Shown: positions 34,555-45,134 of the stretch, one piece after another
Position numbering within the stretch: position 1 is the stretch's first letter
How the letters are laid out: every line of letters starts with the position of its first letter
Origin: Mesorhizobium huakuii
Lineage (GTDB): Bacteria > Pseudomonadota > Alphaproteobacteria > Rhizobiales > Rhizobiaceae
Direction: 5' to 3'
Length of the DNA: 64,000 bases
Assembly (NCBI RefSeq): GCF_014189455.1
Contig: NZ_CP050296.1
Coordinates: 6,072,001-6,136,000 of the forward strand
Position numbers and translations under genes: made by a program
Notes under the pieces: model-generated
The model's database searches: none
Seen by the model: the letters and a program-made list of their open reading frames with translations, nothing else
What the model was told of the DNA's origin: nothing

Positions 34555-35820
34555 ATGAACGAAGCCAGCCATCATGTCGTCGTTGTCGGCGCGGGGTTCG
34601 GCGGCCTCGAACTCACCCACGCGCTGGCTGGACAGCCGGTGCGCATCACCATGATCGACAAGCGCAACCATCATCTTTTCCAGCCGCTGCTCTACCAGGT
34701 GGCGACGACCGCACTGGCGACCTCCGAGGTTGCCTGGCCGATCCGCCACCTGCTGCGCAAGCGCAAGGACGTGACGCCGCTGCTGGCCAACGTCATCGGT
34801 GTCGACCGCGCCGGCAAACGCGTGCTGCTCGATGACGGCAGTGCCGTCGCCTACGACACGCTGGTGCTCGCCACCGGCGCCCGTCATGCCTATTTCGGGC
34901 ACGACGAATGGGAACCTTTTGCGCCGGGGCTGAAGACACTGGAGGATGCCACCACCATCCGGCGCCGCATTCTGCTCGCCTTCGAGCAGGCCGAGCGGGA
35001 AACCGATCCCGCCAAACGCCAGGCGCTGCTGACCATTGCGATCGTCGGCGGCGGGCCGACCGGGGTGGAACTGGCCGGCACCATTGTCGAGCTGGCGCAC
35101 GACACGCTGCGCGGCGAATTCCGCAACATCGATACGCGACAGACGCGCGTGGTGCTGATCGAGGCCGGCGAGCGCATCCTGGCCAATTTCGCGCCAAAAC
35201 TCTCCGATTACGCCAGCAAGGCGCTCGAGCGGCTCGGCGTGACGGTCGAGCTCGGACGTGCCGTGACACGCTGCGATGCCGACGGTGTTGTGTTTGGCGA
35301 CAAGCAATTGGCGGCGAAGACGATCCTGTGGGCAGCTGGCGTTGCCGCTTCACCCGCTGCCGAATGGCTGGGTGCGAAGGCCGACCGCGCGGGCAGGGTG
35401 CTCGTCGAGCCCGACCTCAGCGTGCCCGGCAGCCCGGAGATTTTTGTCATCGGCGACGCTGCCCTTGTGCTGCGGCCCGATGGACGGCCGGTACCCGGCG
35501 TGGCGCCTTCCGCCAAGCAGGAGGGCCGCCATGTCGCCGCGACGATCAAGGCCAGGCTCGGCGGTGACACCACCGCACGTCCCTTCCACTACAAGCACGC
35601 CGGCGATCTGGCGACGATCGGCAAACGCGCCGCTGCGATCGACTTCGGCTGGATCAAGATCACGGGCTGGCTCGCCTGGTGGCTGTGGGGCATTGCGCAC
35701 ATCTATTTTCTGATCGGTTTCCGCAACCGGCTTGCGGTTTCCCTGAGCTGGCTATGGATCTACGTCACCGGCCAGCGCAGGGCGCGCCTGATCACCCAGG
35801 GCGACGACGACAGGACCTGA
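34555..35820 (+). CDS. ndh: NAD(P)/FAD-dependent oxidoreductase, type II NADH dehydrogenase
   Basis: 421 aa with start ATG 34555 (AGGA about 8 bases upstream). ATG 34546 is an alternative, and ORF extension to 34357 is rejected. The FAD motif is VVVVGAGFGGLELTHAL, the NAD motif is IAIVGGGPTGVELAGTI (about residue 165), and the second FAD stretch is IFVIGDAALV. The C-terminal ITGWLAWWLWGIAHIYFLIGFRNRL is a membrane-binding amphipathic or helical part typical of NDH-2. It passes electrons from NADH to quinone without pumping protons. Stands alone. Confidence 0.92.
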   Translation: MNEASHHVVVVGAGFGGLELTHALAGQPVRITMIDKRNHHLFQPLLYQVATTALATSEVAWPIRHLLRKRKDVTPLLANVIGVDRAGKRVLLDDGSAVAYDTLVLATGARHAYFGHDEWEPFAPGLKTLEDATTIRRRILLAFEQAERETDPAKRQALLTIAIVGGGPTGVELAGTIVELAHDTLRGEFRNIDTRQTRVVLIEAGERILANFAPKLSDYASKALERLGVTVELGRAVTRCDADGVVFGDKQLAAKTILWAAGVAASPAAEWLGAKADRAGRVLVEPDLSVPGSPEIFVIGDAALVLRPDGRPVPGVAPSAKQEGRHVAATIKARLGGDTTARPFHYKHAGDLATIGKRAAAIDFGWIKITGWLAWWLWGIAHIYFLIGFRNRLAVSLSWLWIYVTGQRRARLITQGDDDRT

Positions 35821-35970
35821 CTTTTCTCCACGGTCCAATTCATCCGCGCGTCATCTGGTGCTGATCGACTGATGTCTGGATGCGCGCGACTTGTTGAGTG
35901 GACTTGAGCCGATTTCAGCGCCAAGTTCGCTTCGGGGCAGGGCGTGTCACGTTGTCAACGAGGAGAAAAC

Positions 35971-37950
35971 ATGTCGCAACTGCTCCATCCCGTCTCCCGC
36001 CGCGGTTTCCTCGCCGGCGCCGCAGCCACAGGGGCGCTGATCGTGCTTCATCCCTTCTCCGCCCGCGCTCAAGCCAACCAGGCGCATCTTCGGATCATGG
36101 AAACCACCGACATCCATGTGAATGTCCTGCCTTATGATTACTACGCCGACAAAGCCAACGACACGATGGGCCTGTCGCGCACGGCATCCCTGATCGACGC
36201 GGTGCGCAAGGAAGCCGTCAATTCGATGCTCATCGACAATGGCGACCTTTTGCAGGGCAACCCGATGGGCGACTACATCGCCTACGAGAAAGGCCTCAAG
36301 GACGGCGATCTGCACCCGATCATGAAAGGCATGAACCTGCTCGGTTACGAGTGCTCGACGCTCGGCAACCACGAGTTCAACTACGGCCTGTCCTTTCTGG
36401 ACAAGGCGCTGGCCGGCGCCAATTTCCCGTTCGTCTGCGCCAATCTGATCCGCGGCACCGAGCTCGCCGCCAATCCGCGCGACGACAAGCTCTATCTCAA
36501 GCCCTATGTGATCCTCGACAAGAAGATCAAGAACGGTTCGGGCGCCGAGCAGCCGATCCGGATCGGCATCATCGGCTTCGTGCCGCCGCAGATCATGGTC
36601 TGGGACCTCAAGAATCTCGAAGGCAACGTCAAGACGCGCGACATTGTCGAGGCGGCCAAGGCCTGGGTGCCGCAGATGAAGGAAGAGGGCGCCGACATCG
36701 TCATCGCGCTCTCGCATTCCGGCATCGATGTGAAGCAGGGCGACATGATGGAGAACGCCTCGTTCTTCGTCGCCGGCGTCGATGGCATCGATGCCGTGTT
36801 CACCGGCCACCAGCATCTGGTGTTCCCCGGCAAGAAGGATTTCCAGTCGCTCGAAGGCGTCGACACGCAAAAGGGCACGCTGCAGGGCAAGCCCGCCGTG
36901 ATGGGTGGTTTCTGGGGCTCGCATATGGGCCTGATCGACCTGATGCTGGAGCGCGACGGATCGAAATGGAAGGTCGTGTCCGCCACCTCCGAGGCGCGGC
37001 CGATCTTCGAGCGCGTCGACAACAAGAACAAGCCGACGGTTCTCGACGACAAGCGCATCATCGCTGCCCTCGAACAGGACCACCAGGCGACCCTGGCCTA
37101 TGTGCGCCGTCCGGTCGGCAAGACCTCCGCGCCGCTCTATTCCTATTTCTCGCTGGTCGCCGATGATCCGTCGGTCCAGGTCGTCAGCCAGGCGCAGACC
37201 TGGTACTTGAAGGACATTCTCAAGAACACGCAGTGGAAGGACGTGCCGCTGCTGTCGGCCGCCGCTCCCTTCAAGGCCGGCGGGCGCAACGGCGCCGACT
37301 ACTATACCGACGTGCCGGCCGGTGACATCGCCATCAAAAACGTCGCCGACCTCTATCTCTACCCGAACACCGTGCGCGCCGTCGAAATCACCGGTGCGCA
37401 GGTCAAGGAATGGCTGGAAATGTCGGCCGGCATCTTCAACAGGATCGAGGCGGGGAAGGCTGACCAGGCGCTCATCAACACCGATTTCCCATCCTACAAT
37501 TTCGACGTCATCGACGGCGTCACCTACAAGATAGACCTGTCGCAGCCGCCGAAATACGATGCCAAGGGCGGCGTGGCGAATGCCGGCGCCAATCGCATCG
37601 TCGACCTGATGTTCGACGGCAAGCCGATTGATCCCAAACAGAAATTCGTCGTTGCGACCAACAATTACCGGGCCGGCGGCGGCGGCAATTTCCCTGATAT
37701 CAATGCCTCGAAGATCATCTACGAGGCGCCGGACACCAACCGCGACGTCATCGTTCGCTACATCGTAAGCCAGGGCACGATCAACCCGTCGGCGGACGGC
37801 AACTGGTCGTTCGCGCCGCTGCCGGGAACCAGCGTCGTGTTCGAGACAGGCGTCAAGGCAAAGGATTTCATCGCCGATGTGAAGTCGCTGAAGATCGAAC
37901 CGGCAGGCGAGGGCGAAGCCGGTTTTGCGAAATATCGCATCACTCTTTGA
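35971..37950 (+). CDS. cpdB: Bifunctional 2',3'-cyclic-nucleotide 2'-phosphodiesterase/3'-nucleotidase
   Basis: 659 aa. The N-terminus carries a Tat signal ([18 protein letters not shown]), so the folded metalloenzyme is exported to the periplasm. The metallophosphatase motifs are present in order: [49 protein letters not shown] and FTGHQHLVF. The C-terminal 5'-nucleotidase domain contains [14 protein letters not shown], the usual substrate loop. ATG 35971 follows GAGGAGAAAAC. The enzyme releases phosphate and nucleosides from extracellular nucleotides. Confidence 0.95.
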   Translation: MSQLLHPVSRRGFLAGAAATGALIVLHPFSARAQANQAHLRIMETTDIHVNVLPYDYYADKANDTMGLSRTASLIDAVRKEAVNSMLIDNGDLLQGNPMGDYIAYEKGLKDGDLHPIMKGMNLLGYECSTLGNHEFNYGLSFLDKALAGANFPFVCANLIRGTELAANPRDDKLYLKPYVILDKKIKNGSGAEQPIRIGIIGFVPPQIMVWDLKNLEGNVKTRDIVEAAKAWVPQMKEEGADIVIALSHSGIDVKQGDMMENASFFVAGVDGIDAVFTGHQHLVFPGKKDFQSLEGVDTQKGTLQGKPAVMGGFWGSHMGLIDLMLERDGSKWKVVSATSEARPIFERVDNKNKPTVLDDKRIIAALEQDHQATLAYVRRPVGKTSAPLYSYFSLVADDPSVQVVSQAQTWYLKDILKNTQWKDVPLLSAAAPFKAGGRNGADYYTDVPAGDIAIKNVADLYLYPNTVRAVEITGAQVKEWLEMSAGIFNRIEAGKADQALINTDFPSYNFDVIDGVTYKIDLSQPPKYDAKGGVANAGANRIVDLMFDGKPIDPKQKFVVATNNYRAGGGGNFPDINASKIIYEAPDTNRDVIVRYIVSQGTINPSADGNWSFAPLPGTSVVFETGVKAKDFIADVKSLKIEPAGEGEAGFAKYRITL

Positions 37951-38022
37951 AGATTGGTGCGCAATCCGCGGGAGGCGAGTTCACGCCAGCCAGGCGTGAG
38001 TTCATCCTTGCGTTACGCAGCT

Positions 38023-38337
38023 TCAATTGGTTGCAGGCACCGGCGTCAATGGCAAGGCTGTCGCGGGCGCTTGCGGGCTGACTGGCTGTGTCGGCTCAAG
38101 GGACGTGCCAGTCGGGTCGCTGGGTACGGTCAACGGCGACATCCCGGCCGGGGCATGGACTTCGTGGATGGTCGAGGTTGGTGTGTTGTCGATGAGATCG
38201 CTCGCACCAGGCGTCAAGGTTGGGCTGATGCTGAGACCCAGCGGATCGTTCATGACGGTCGGTGGAACGACGCGCCGTGCGTCGGCTGCGGATATGGCGG
38301 CAAGCAGGATGGCAATGGCGGCAACAGTTCGCTTCAT
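38023..38337 (-). CDS. Small secreted Pro/Thr-rich protein (104 aa)
   Basis: Signal peptide MKRTVAAIAILLAAISAADA, then a low-complexity mature part rich in Pro, Thr and Ser (for example PLTVPSDPTGTSLEPTQPVS). ATG 38337 is preceded by a perfect AGGAGG, which is the best evidence that this is a real gene. No domain and no cysteine. It is probably periplasmic or cell-envelope associated. Function unknown. It lies between cpdB and cfa as a single gene. Confidence 0.7.
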   Translation of the reverse strand: MKRTVAAIAILLAAISAADARRVVPPTVMNDPLGLSISPTLTPGASDLIDNTPTSTIHEVHAPAGMSPLTVPSDPTGTSLEPTQPVSPQAPATALPLTPVPATN

Positions 38338-38544
38338 GGAAGCCTCCTATGGTCAGAGGCGCTCGGCGTAAGGGTATTGGGCGCGGGCGTCGGATGCGGC
38401 AGAACGCTCGCCACGCGATCGCGGTTTCATCACGTCGCATCAAGACACCGCGATCCGCGCTGGCGTAACCCCGCAATCTCAACGCTGCGGGGACATGCTC
38501 CCCGAAAGGCGGCCACTGGCGATGATATCGATCGGTGCGCCGGC

Positions 38545-39801
38545 TTACGCCTTGTAGACCACCTGGCGCACATCGATGTAGCTGGCGCGGAAGCCGGCTT
38601 CGCAATAGTGCAGGTAGAACTCCCAGAGCTTCTTGAAGCGATCGTCGAAGCCGAGCGGCACGATCTTCTCCCACGACGCCCAGAAGCGACGCCGCCATTC
38701 GGCGAGCGTGCGCGCATAGTCGTCGGGGAACACGCGCTCACGCAGATGCGCAAGGCCATGGTCCGCGCCGAGCGTCTTCAGGATCGACGGTGTCGGCAGC
38801 ATGCCGCCCGGAAAGACATAGCGCTGGATGAAATCCGGCCTGGCGCGGTAGGTGTCGTAGGCGGCCTCGTTGATGGTGATGATCTGCAGGCCCGCGGTGC
38901 CGCCGGGTTTCAGGCAGGCCTTCATCTTCGAGAAGAACACCGGCCAGTATTTCTCGCCGACCGCTTCGAACATCTCGATCGAGGCGATGCGATCGTAAGT
39001 CCCCGTTTCGTCGCGGTAGTCCTGCAGCTTGATGTCGACCTTGTCGGCAAGGCCAGCCTTGGCGATGCGTGCCTTGGCGAAGTCGTGCTGTTCGCGGCTG
39101 ATCGTCAGTCCGGTAACGCGGCAGCCGATTTCGCGTGCCGCGAATTCGGCAAAGCCGCCCCAGCCGCAGCCGATTTCCAGCACATGATCCTTTCTGCCGA
39201 TACCCGTATCCCTGGCCAGCGCCCGGTATTTGGCGGCCTGGGCGCTTTCGAGGTCATTGGCGCCATTGGCGTAAAGCGCCGAGGAATAGGTCATGCTCGG
39301 GTCGAGCCACTCTTTGTAGAAGGCGTTGCCGAGATCGTAGTGCGCCGAGATATTGCGCTTCGAACCGGTGCGTGTGTTCTCGTTGAACCAGTGGCGGATG
39401 CGCTGGACGGTGTTGATGAGCCAGCTGGCGCCGCCGGCGACGCGTTCGCCGATCGCCGAATTGACGACGAACAGTTCCAGGAAGCTGGTGACGTCAGGGC
39501 TTTCCCAATCGCCGTCCATGTAGGATTCGGCAACACCGATCGTGCCGCCGGAAAAGGCGCGGCCTGGCAGGCGCCAGTTCTTCAGCACCAGTTCGGCGTC
39601 GGGGCCAGGTCCCTTGCCGCCAACCAGAACGGCGCGACCATCCGGCATCCTGACCTTGAGCGAGCCGCGCGGCAGGTTCATTGCCGCCGACAGCACCATG
39701 CGTGCCTTGGCCGGCAGGCCCTTGACGATCTCGGCGAAATTAAACTCATCGAGCCTGACCGCTTCGCCCGGCGCTACGTTATAATGTTCCCCGTGTGCCA
39801 T
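38545..39801 (-). CDS. cfa: Cyclopropane-fatty-acyl-phospholipid synthase
   Basis: 418 aa. Methylates cis double bonds of membrane phospholipid acyl chains using SAM. Start ATG 39801 (MAHGEHYNV) behind CAGGGG. The longer frame to 39864 is less likely. The SAM site is VLEIGCGWGGFAEFAARE, with YDLGNAFYKEWLDPSMTYSSAL upstream and IEMFEAVGEKYW and YVFPGGMLPT downstream, all typical of CFA synthases. The N-terminal SCP2-like part (MPDGRAVLVGG) is also present. Length is normal. Confidence 0.94.
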   Translation of the reverse strand: MAHGEHYNVAPGEAVRLDEFNFAEIVKGLPAKARMVLSAAMNLPRGSLKVRMPDGRAVLVGGKGPGPDAELVLKNWRLPGRAFSGGTIGVAESYMDGDWESPDVTSFLELFVVNSAIGERVAGGASWLINTVQRIRHWFNENTRTGSKRNISAHYDLGNAFYKEWLDPSMTYSSALYANGANDLESAQAAKYRALARDTGIGRKDHVLEIGCGWGGFAEFAAREIGCRVTGLTISREQHDFAKARIAKAGLADKVDIKLQDYRDETGTYDRIASIEMFEAVGEKYWPVFFSKMKACLKPGGTAGLQIITINEAAYDTYRARPDFIQRYVFPGGMLPTPSILKTLGADHGLAHLRERVFPDDYARTLAEWRRRFWASWEKIVPLGFDDRFKKLWEFYLHYCEAGFRASYIDVRQVVYKA

Positions 39802-40143
39802 TTCATGCCCCTGGACTTCCGTGGTGCCGGCGCAAATTGCCGAGCCACGGTTCTCTTGGATCATTCGCCAGGTTCGAACGCCTCGCCTGGTCCCGGCAGC
39901 TCACGGGTTCAGCGACAGGCGGGCTCGAACGAAAGCGCGCGCCCGTTTGTCAGAGCTTCAGCGCTTCCCAGTGAATGCCTGCCACAATCTTCCACGTCAT
40001 GAGGGGAAACTTCAAGAGGCAGGTCGTTGGCTGGGCTGTGCCACGTGGCGCCTGGCATCTGCCCCCTTTTTGCGTCGGATGGCTGCTGCCCAAAATCAAA
40101 AAACGTCTATGGCCGCCGCTGCGCTTGTGCGATAGCTTTAGCC
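39802..40143. other. Intergenic region without a recognised gene
   Basis: About 340 bp between divergent cfa and a 44-aa membrane protein gene. No convincing frame with ribosome site, no clear terminator or known promoter was seen. Confidence 0.4.
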
Positions 40144-40278
40144 ATGCGTTATGTAATCGTCATTGCGGCAATCGCGTTCTTCCTGATCTGGGACGGTCTC
40201 TACAATCAGGGCCGGTATCTCGACATCTCGGTCAGGGAACTCTCCCATGTCGTGCGTTACGTCACCGGCAAGGCCTAA
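40144..40278 (+). CDS. Single-span membrane micropeptide (44 aa)
   Basis: MRYVIVIAAIAFFLIWDGLY begins with a transmembrane helix and is followed by a short polar tail with RYLDISVREL and VVRYVTGKA. The amphipathic tail, the complete frame and the charge pattern suggest a real gene. The ribosome site is weak, so confidence is moderate. Similar short proteins occur in rhizobia, as far as I recall. No function known. Confidence 0.6.
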   Translation: MRYVIVIAAIAFFLIWDGLYNQGRYLDISVRELSHVVRYVTGKA

Positions 40279-40447
40279 ATATCCCATCCTAAAGGAGCAG
40301 CCCGGCGCGCCATTCGAGGTGTTCGTCGCCGCGAAATGAGGCCTAGCGCCGTTGGGGCGCGTCGCAAGGACGCGTGGCGCCATGGACGGTTGACGCGAGG
40401 CGACCGCCGTCACTAAACACCCCGTCATTCAGATCGAGGAGGCGGGA

Positions 40448-40738
40448 TTGATCCGGCATATCGTTTTCTTCAGCGCGCGGCGCAAGGAGGATGTCGAGTC
40501 CGTGCGCACCGGGCTTTTGGCGCTCGGCAGCATTCCTCATTCCAGTCTCTTCGAGGTCACCTTGAACACCAAGGTCGACCCGCTGTCGGACGAAGTCGAT
40601 GTCGTCGTCTACGCCGAGTTCGCCGACGACGCAGCGCTGGCCGCCTACAAGGCACATCCGCTCTATGCGCAGACCACAGCCAAGGTCAAACCATTGCGCG
40701 AACTGCGCTATTCCGCCGACGTCGTGGCCGGCAGCTGA
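40448..40738 (+). CDS. Dabb family (stress-responsive A/B barrel) protein
   Basis: 96 aa starting at TTG 40448, which has GAGGAGG upstream. The N-terminal MIRHIVFFSARRKEDVESVRTG is the diagnostic Dabb start (IrHivlf...), and DVVVYAEFADDAALAAYKAHP with VKPLRELRYSADV completes the dimeric alpha/beta barrel. The function in bacteria is not established. Followed by a VOC gene 94 bp downstream. Confidence 0.88.
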   Translation: MIRHIVFFSARRKEDVESVRTGLLALGSIPHSSLFEVTLNTKVDPLSDEVDVVVYAEFADDAALAAYKAHPLYAQTTAKVKPLRELRYSADVVAGS

Positions 40739-40832
40739 TCCCGAGCGCGGTTCTGGATCTCGACAAGTCCCCGGCGGTCGCCGACCGGAAACGGCCTTGA
40801 ACCGCGCTTCGGAATGATGCAAACCGCGCCCG

Positions 40833-41723
40833 ATGACCGACAGACCAACCACCGGCACGCATCCGCTTGACCATCTCGTTCTGCCGACCGGTAGCCTCGA
40901 GGTCGCGCGAGCCCGGCTCACTTCGCTGGGCTTCGTCGTTGCGCCGACCGGTATCCATCCCTTTGGTACGGAAAACTGCTGCGTGTTCCTCGCCGACGGC
41001 ACCTATCTGGAGCCGCTCGCGATCGGCAGCGAGCAGGCGGCGATCGAGGCCGCCGCCGCAGGCAACGTCTTTGTCGCGCGCGACCGTGCCTATCGCGAAA
41101 GCCGCGGCGATGAGGGATTTTCCGCGGTGGTTCTAGGGACCGGCAATGCCGATGCCGATCATGTGCGCTACGTCGAAGCCGGCCTGTCGGGGGGAGACAC
41201 GCTGAGCTTTTCACGCGCTTTCACCGATACATCGGGCAAAAGCGACGTGGCGTCATTCAAACTGGCCTTTGCCGCGGCCAGTGGCACAACCGATGCGTTC
41301 CTGTTTGCCTGCCAGCGGATCAATGCGCCCAAGGTGGACCGCGCGGCCCTGCAGGCCCACGCCAACGGCGCCAGCGGGATCCTCGAGGTGGTGGCGGTCA
41401 GCGACCAGCCTGCCGAACAGATCAGCCTCATCTCCGTTGCGGTGAACGATCCTGCCGCCGACGGCGATGGCGGTGCGTTTCTCCTGCCCAATGCAACCTT
41501 GAGCGTGCTTGACCCCAAATTCTTCACCGCCCGCTTTGGCATTCCGGCCGGGTCATCGACGAAACTTCGCTTCGCGGCGATCGTCTTTGCCGTCCGAAGC
41601 ACTGATGTTACGTCGCGGCTGCTTGCAGCCAATTCCATCCAGCACGATATAGCCGGCAGTGGTATTGTCGTGCGGCCGGCAACCGGACAGGGCGCGGCTT
41701 TCATCTTCCGGGAGATCCAATGA
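40833..41723 (+). CDS. VOC family (glyoxalase-like) protein
   Basis: 296 aa. The first half opens with HPLDHLVLPTGSLEVARARLTSLGF, the classic VOC beginning, with a metal-site-like ENCCVFLADGTYLEPLAI. A second module begins near residue 185 (ISLISVAVNDP). Enzyme activity is not assignable. The last codons overlap the kdsA ATG (ATGA at 41720), so it is co-translated with kdsA. Confidence 0.85.
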   Translation: MTDRPTTGTHPLDHLVLPTGSLEVARARLTSLGFVVAPTGIHPFGTENCCVFLADGTYLEPLAIGSEQAAIEAAAAGNVFVARDRAYRESRGDEGFSAVVLGTGNADADHVRYVEAGLSGGDTLSFSRAFTDTSGKSDVASFKLAFAAASGTTDAFLFACQRINAPKVDRAALQAHANGASGILEVVAVSDQPAEQISLISVAVNDPAADGDGGAFLLPNATLSVLDPKFFTARFGIPAGSSTKLRFAAIVFAVRSTDVTSRLLAANSIQHDIAGSGIVVRPATGQGAAFIFREIQ

Positions 41724-42580
41724 GCAAGCCCCAAGCGTCCAATTCGATGACGCCCAATTCGTCGGTGACCGTCGGCAATGTCGTCTTCGACAACAACGCG
41801 GCTTTGGCGCTGATCGCCGGCCCGTGCCAGTTCGAATCGCGCCAGCATGCCTTCGACATGGCCGGCGCGCTGAAGGAACTGACAGCCAAGCTCGGCATCG
41901 GCCTCGTCTACAAGACCAGCTACGACAAGGCCAACCGCACCTCGCTGTCGGCAACGCGCGGCGCCGGCATGGACGCCGCACTTCCGGTCTTCGACGAACT
42001 GCGCAAGGAATTTTCGCTTCCCGTGCTGACCGATGTCCACACCGAGGAGCAGTGCGCGATCGTCGCGCCGCATGTCGATGTCCTGCAGATTCCAGCCTTC
42101 CTGTCGCGTCAGACCGACATGCTGGTTGCCGCCGCGAAAACGGGCAAAGTGATCAACGTGAAGAAAGGGCAGTTCCTCGCCCCTTGGGATATGAAGAACG
42201 TGGTCGCCAAGATCACCGGTTCCGGCAACGCCAACGTCTTGACCACCGAGCGCGGCGCGTCCTTCGGCTACAACACGCTGGTGTCGGATATGCGCGCACT
42301 GCCTGTCATGGCCGAGATCGGCGCTCCAGTGATCTTCGACGCCACGCATTCGGTCCAGCAGCCCGGCGGGCAGGGCGGCTCGTCTGGCGGCGAGCGCCGC
42401 TTTGTCGAAACGCTGGCTCGCGCGGCCGTCGCCGTCGGCGTCGCCGGCGTCTTCATCGAGACCCACCAGGATCCCGACAATTCGACCTCCTCCGACGGCC
42501 CGAACATGCTGCCGCTGAAGGACATGCCGGCGCTTCTCGAAAGGCTAATGGCCTTCGACCGGATAGCGAAGGGCCGCTGA
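41720..42580 (+). CDS. kdsA: 3-deoxy-8-phosphooctulonate synthase (KDO-8-phosphate synthase)
   Basis: 286 aa. Joins PEP and arabinose-5-phosphate in lipopolysaccharide inner-core synthesis. LIAGPCQFESRQHAFDMA, VYKTSYDKANRTSLSATRGAGMD, VLTDVHTEEQCAIVAPHVDVLQIPAFLSRQTDM, INVKKGQFLAPWDM, TTERGASFGYNTLVSDMRA, FDATHSVQQPGG and FIETHQDPDNSTSDGP-type segments are all canonical. Overlaps the VOC gene by four bases. It lies upstream of eno, as in many alphaproteobacteria. Confidence 0.97.
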   Translation: MSKPQASNSMTPNSSVTVGNVVFDNNAALALIAGPCQFESRQHAFDMAGALKELTAKLGIGLVYKTSYDKANRTSLSATRGAGMDAALPVFDELRKEFSLPVLTDVHTEEQCAIVAPHVDVLQIPAFLSRQTDMLVAAAKTGKVINVKKGQFLAPWDMKNVVAKITGSGNANVLTTERGASFGYNTLVSDMRALPVMAEIGAPVIFDATHSVQQPGGQGGSSGGERRFVETLARAAVAVGVAGVFIETHQDPDNSTSSDGPNMLPLKDMPALLERLMAFDRIAKGR

Positions 42581-42666
42581 GCCGACGCGTCCTGCCGGTG
42601 CTTGTGGTCAGGAGGGGCCGGTTGTACGCTTGGCCGGCAAATGAGCGTCCTGGCAGGAGGAAAGCC

Positions 42667-42870
42667 ATGTCCGTCGCCCGCGTCACCGAAATCACCTCAT
42701 CGTCGAAGAAGAGTTTTCAAGACGCCATCGAGAAGGGAATCGCCCGCGCATCGGAAACCCTGAAGAACGTCGAAGGCGCCTGGATCCAGGATCAGAAGAT
42801 CGTCGTCGAGGACGGCAAGATCGCTGCCTATCGCGTCAACATGAAGGTGACTTTCATCCTCGCGGAGTGA
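42667..42870 (+). CDS. Dodecin family protein
   Basis: 67 aa, typical dodecin length. MSVARVTEITSSSKKSFQDA and AIEKGIARASETLKNVEGAWI followed by VEDGKIAAYRVNMKVTFIL match the flavin-storing dodecamer. The conserved Trp stacking against flavin (GAW near residue 39) is present. ATG 42667 is preceded by GGCAGGAGGAAAGCC, a strong ribosome site. Probably stores or scavenges riboflavin or FMN. Confidence 0.93.
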   Translation: MSVARVTEITSSSKKSFQDAIEKGIARASETLKNVEGAWIQDQKIVVEDGKIAAYRVNMKVTFILAE

Positions 42871-42953
42871 TCGGCCGCCGCCGAAAAAGTCGGGAACTTT
42901 CGCCCGCGCCCCTCATTGTCAAAGCAGAGTTCAACGACAACGAGGAGCAGATC

Positions 42954-43319
42954 ATGACAACCCAGACAGGTCACACCGAAGCCATTGCCGCTTCGCGCGT
43001 CATCGGCACGTCGGTCTACAACACCGAAGGCAAGAGCATCGGCAGCATCGAGGACATCATGCTCGACAAGACGTCGAATGGCATCATGTTCGCGGTGATC
43101 GGCTTTGGCGGCTTTCTCGGCATCGGCGAGAAGTACCACGCCGTTCCCTGGGCCAGCCTCGACTATGATGAGGACAAGGGCGGCTATGTCGTGCCGTTCT
43201 CCAAGGATCAGTTGAAGGCGGCGCCTGCTTATTCGATCAACGAACTGGCCGGAGCGGATGGCGAGACGGCGCGCGACGCGTCCTATGAGTATTACAAGGT
43301 CACGCCCTACTGGCATTGA
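42954..43319 (+). CDS. PRC-barrel domain-containing protein
   Basis: 121 aa from ATG 42954 (AGGAGCAGATC upstream). The PRC-barrel fold is visible in SRVIGTSVYNTEGKSIGSIEDI, IMFAVIGFGGFLGIGEKYHA and VPWASLDYDEDKGGYVV. Usually cytoplasmic and often stress-induced in rhizobia. The C-terminal REASYEYYK-like segment (RDASYEYYKVTPYWH) is common in this subgroup. A hairpin terminator follows at 43333. Confidence 0.9.
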   Translation: MTTQTGHTEAIAASRVIGTSVYNTEGKSIGSIEDIMLDKTSNGIMFAVIGFGGFLGIGEKYHAVPWASLDYDEDKGGYVVPFSKDQLKAAPAYSINELAGADGETARDASYEYYKVTPYWH

Positions 43320-43332
43320 CGCAACCGCAGTT

Positions 43333-43363
43333 AAAAGGGCCTCGTTTCGACGAGGCCCTTTTG
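43333..43363 (+). terminator. Rho-independent terminator after the PRC-barrel gene
   Basis: AAAAGGGCCTCG-tttcga-CGAGGCCCTTTT. Symmetric, so it can also end the minus-strand lipoprotein gene at 43379. Confidence 0.85.
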
Positions 43364-43378
43364 ATTCAACGCCAACGC

Positions 43379-43504
43379 TTACTCGCTGGTGCTCAACGCC
43401 GGCAAAGGCGCGAAAGCCCTCGGTGGCGATTGCTTGGTGTCGCACGACGTCAGAAATGCCGCCGCGATCAGGAACAAACTCACGATACCGCTCCACTCGG
43501 ACAT
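43379..43504 (-). CDS. Small putative lipoprotein (41 aa)
   Basis: MSEWSGIVSLFLIAAAFLTS followed by Cys gives the lipobox LTSC, with 20 more residues (DTKQSPPRAFAPLPALSTSE) after the Cys. A perfect AGGAGG lies 9 bases upstream of the ATG at 43504, on the minus strand. The n-region lacks a positive charge, which is unusual for a lipoprotein signal. Function unknown. Comparable short entericidin-like lipoproteins are frequent in proteobacteria. Confidence 0.62.
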   Translation of the reverse strand: MSEWSGIVSLFLIAAAFLTSCDTKQSPPRAFAPLPALSTSE

Positions 43505-43603
43505 GGCGAAACTCCTCCTGTTTCGCCCCGCGCGACAACAGCCATAACCCGGAATTGATGTCCGGGCGCATGACTTATGATGACAGAAATTTGCGCTTCG
43601 TGA

Positions 43604-44977
<1,374 letters not shown>

Positions 44978-45005
44978 TCGGGAAACACTGAACTTAGATA
45001 CTGTG

Positions 45006-45032
45006 GAGGGCGGGATCATTCCCGCCCTTTTT
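45006..45032 (+). terminator. Rho-independent terminator after eno
   Basis: AGGGCGGG-atcatt-CCCGCCCT followed by TTTT. Confidence 0.85.
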
Positions 45033-45134
45033 CATTTCGCTGATCGCCGGGCGGATCTCCGTAACCGTCCGTTAAGCACAATCAGGCGAAAAAGGTTCCG
45101 GGTCGTTTGAGTTTGCGGCCATGGGGAATCGGTT

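Noticed and set aside
35276..35713. 145-aa plus-strand frame inside ndh
   Set aside because: Out-of-frame shadow of the NDH-2 gene with no domain.
37981..37999. Hairpin TCACGCC-agcca-GGCGTGA after cpdB as terminator
   Set aside because: Stem is short and no T-run follows on the plus strand, so it is not called.
37954..40002. 682-aa plus-strand frame opposite the Pro-rich gene and cfa
   Set aside because: No ribosome site or domain; cfa motifs are complete on the minus strand.
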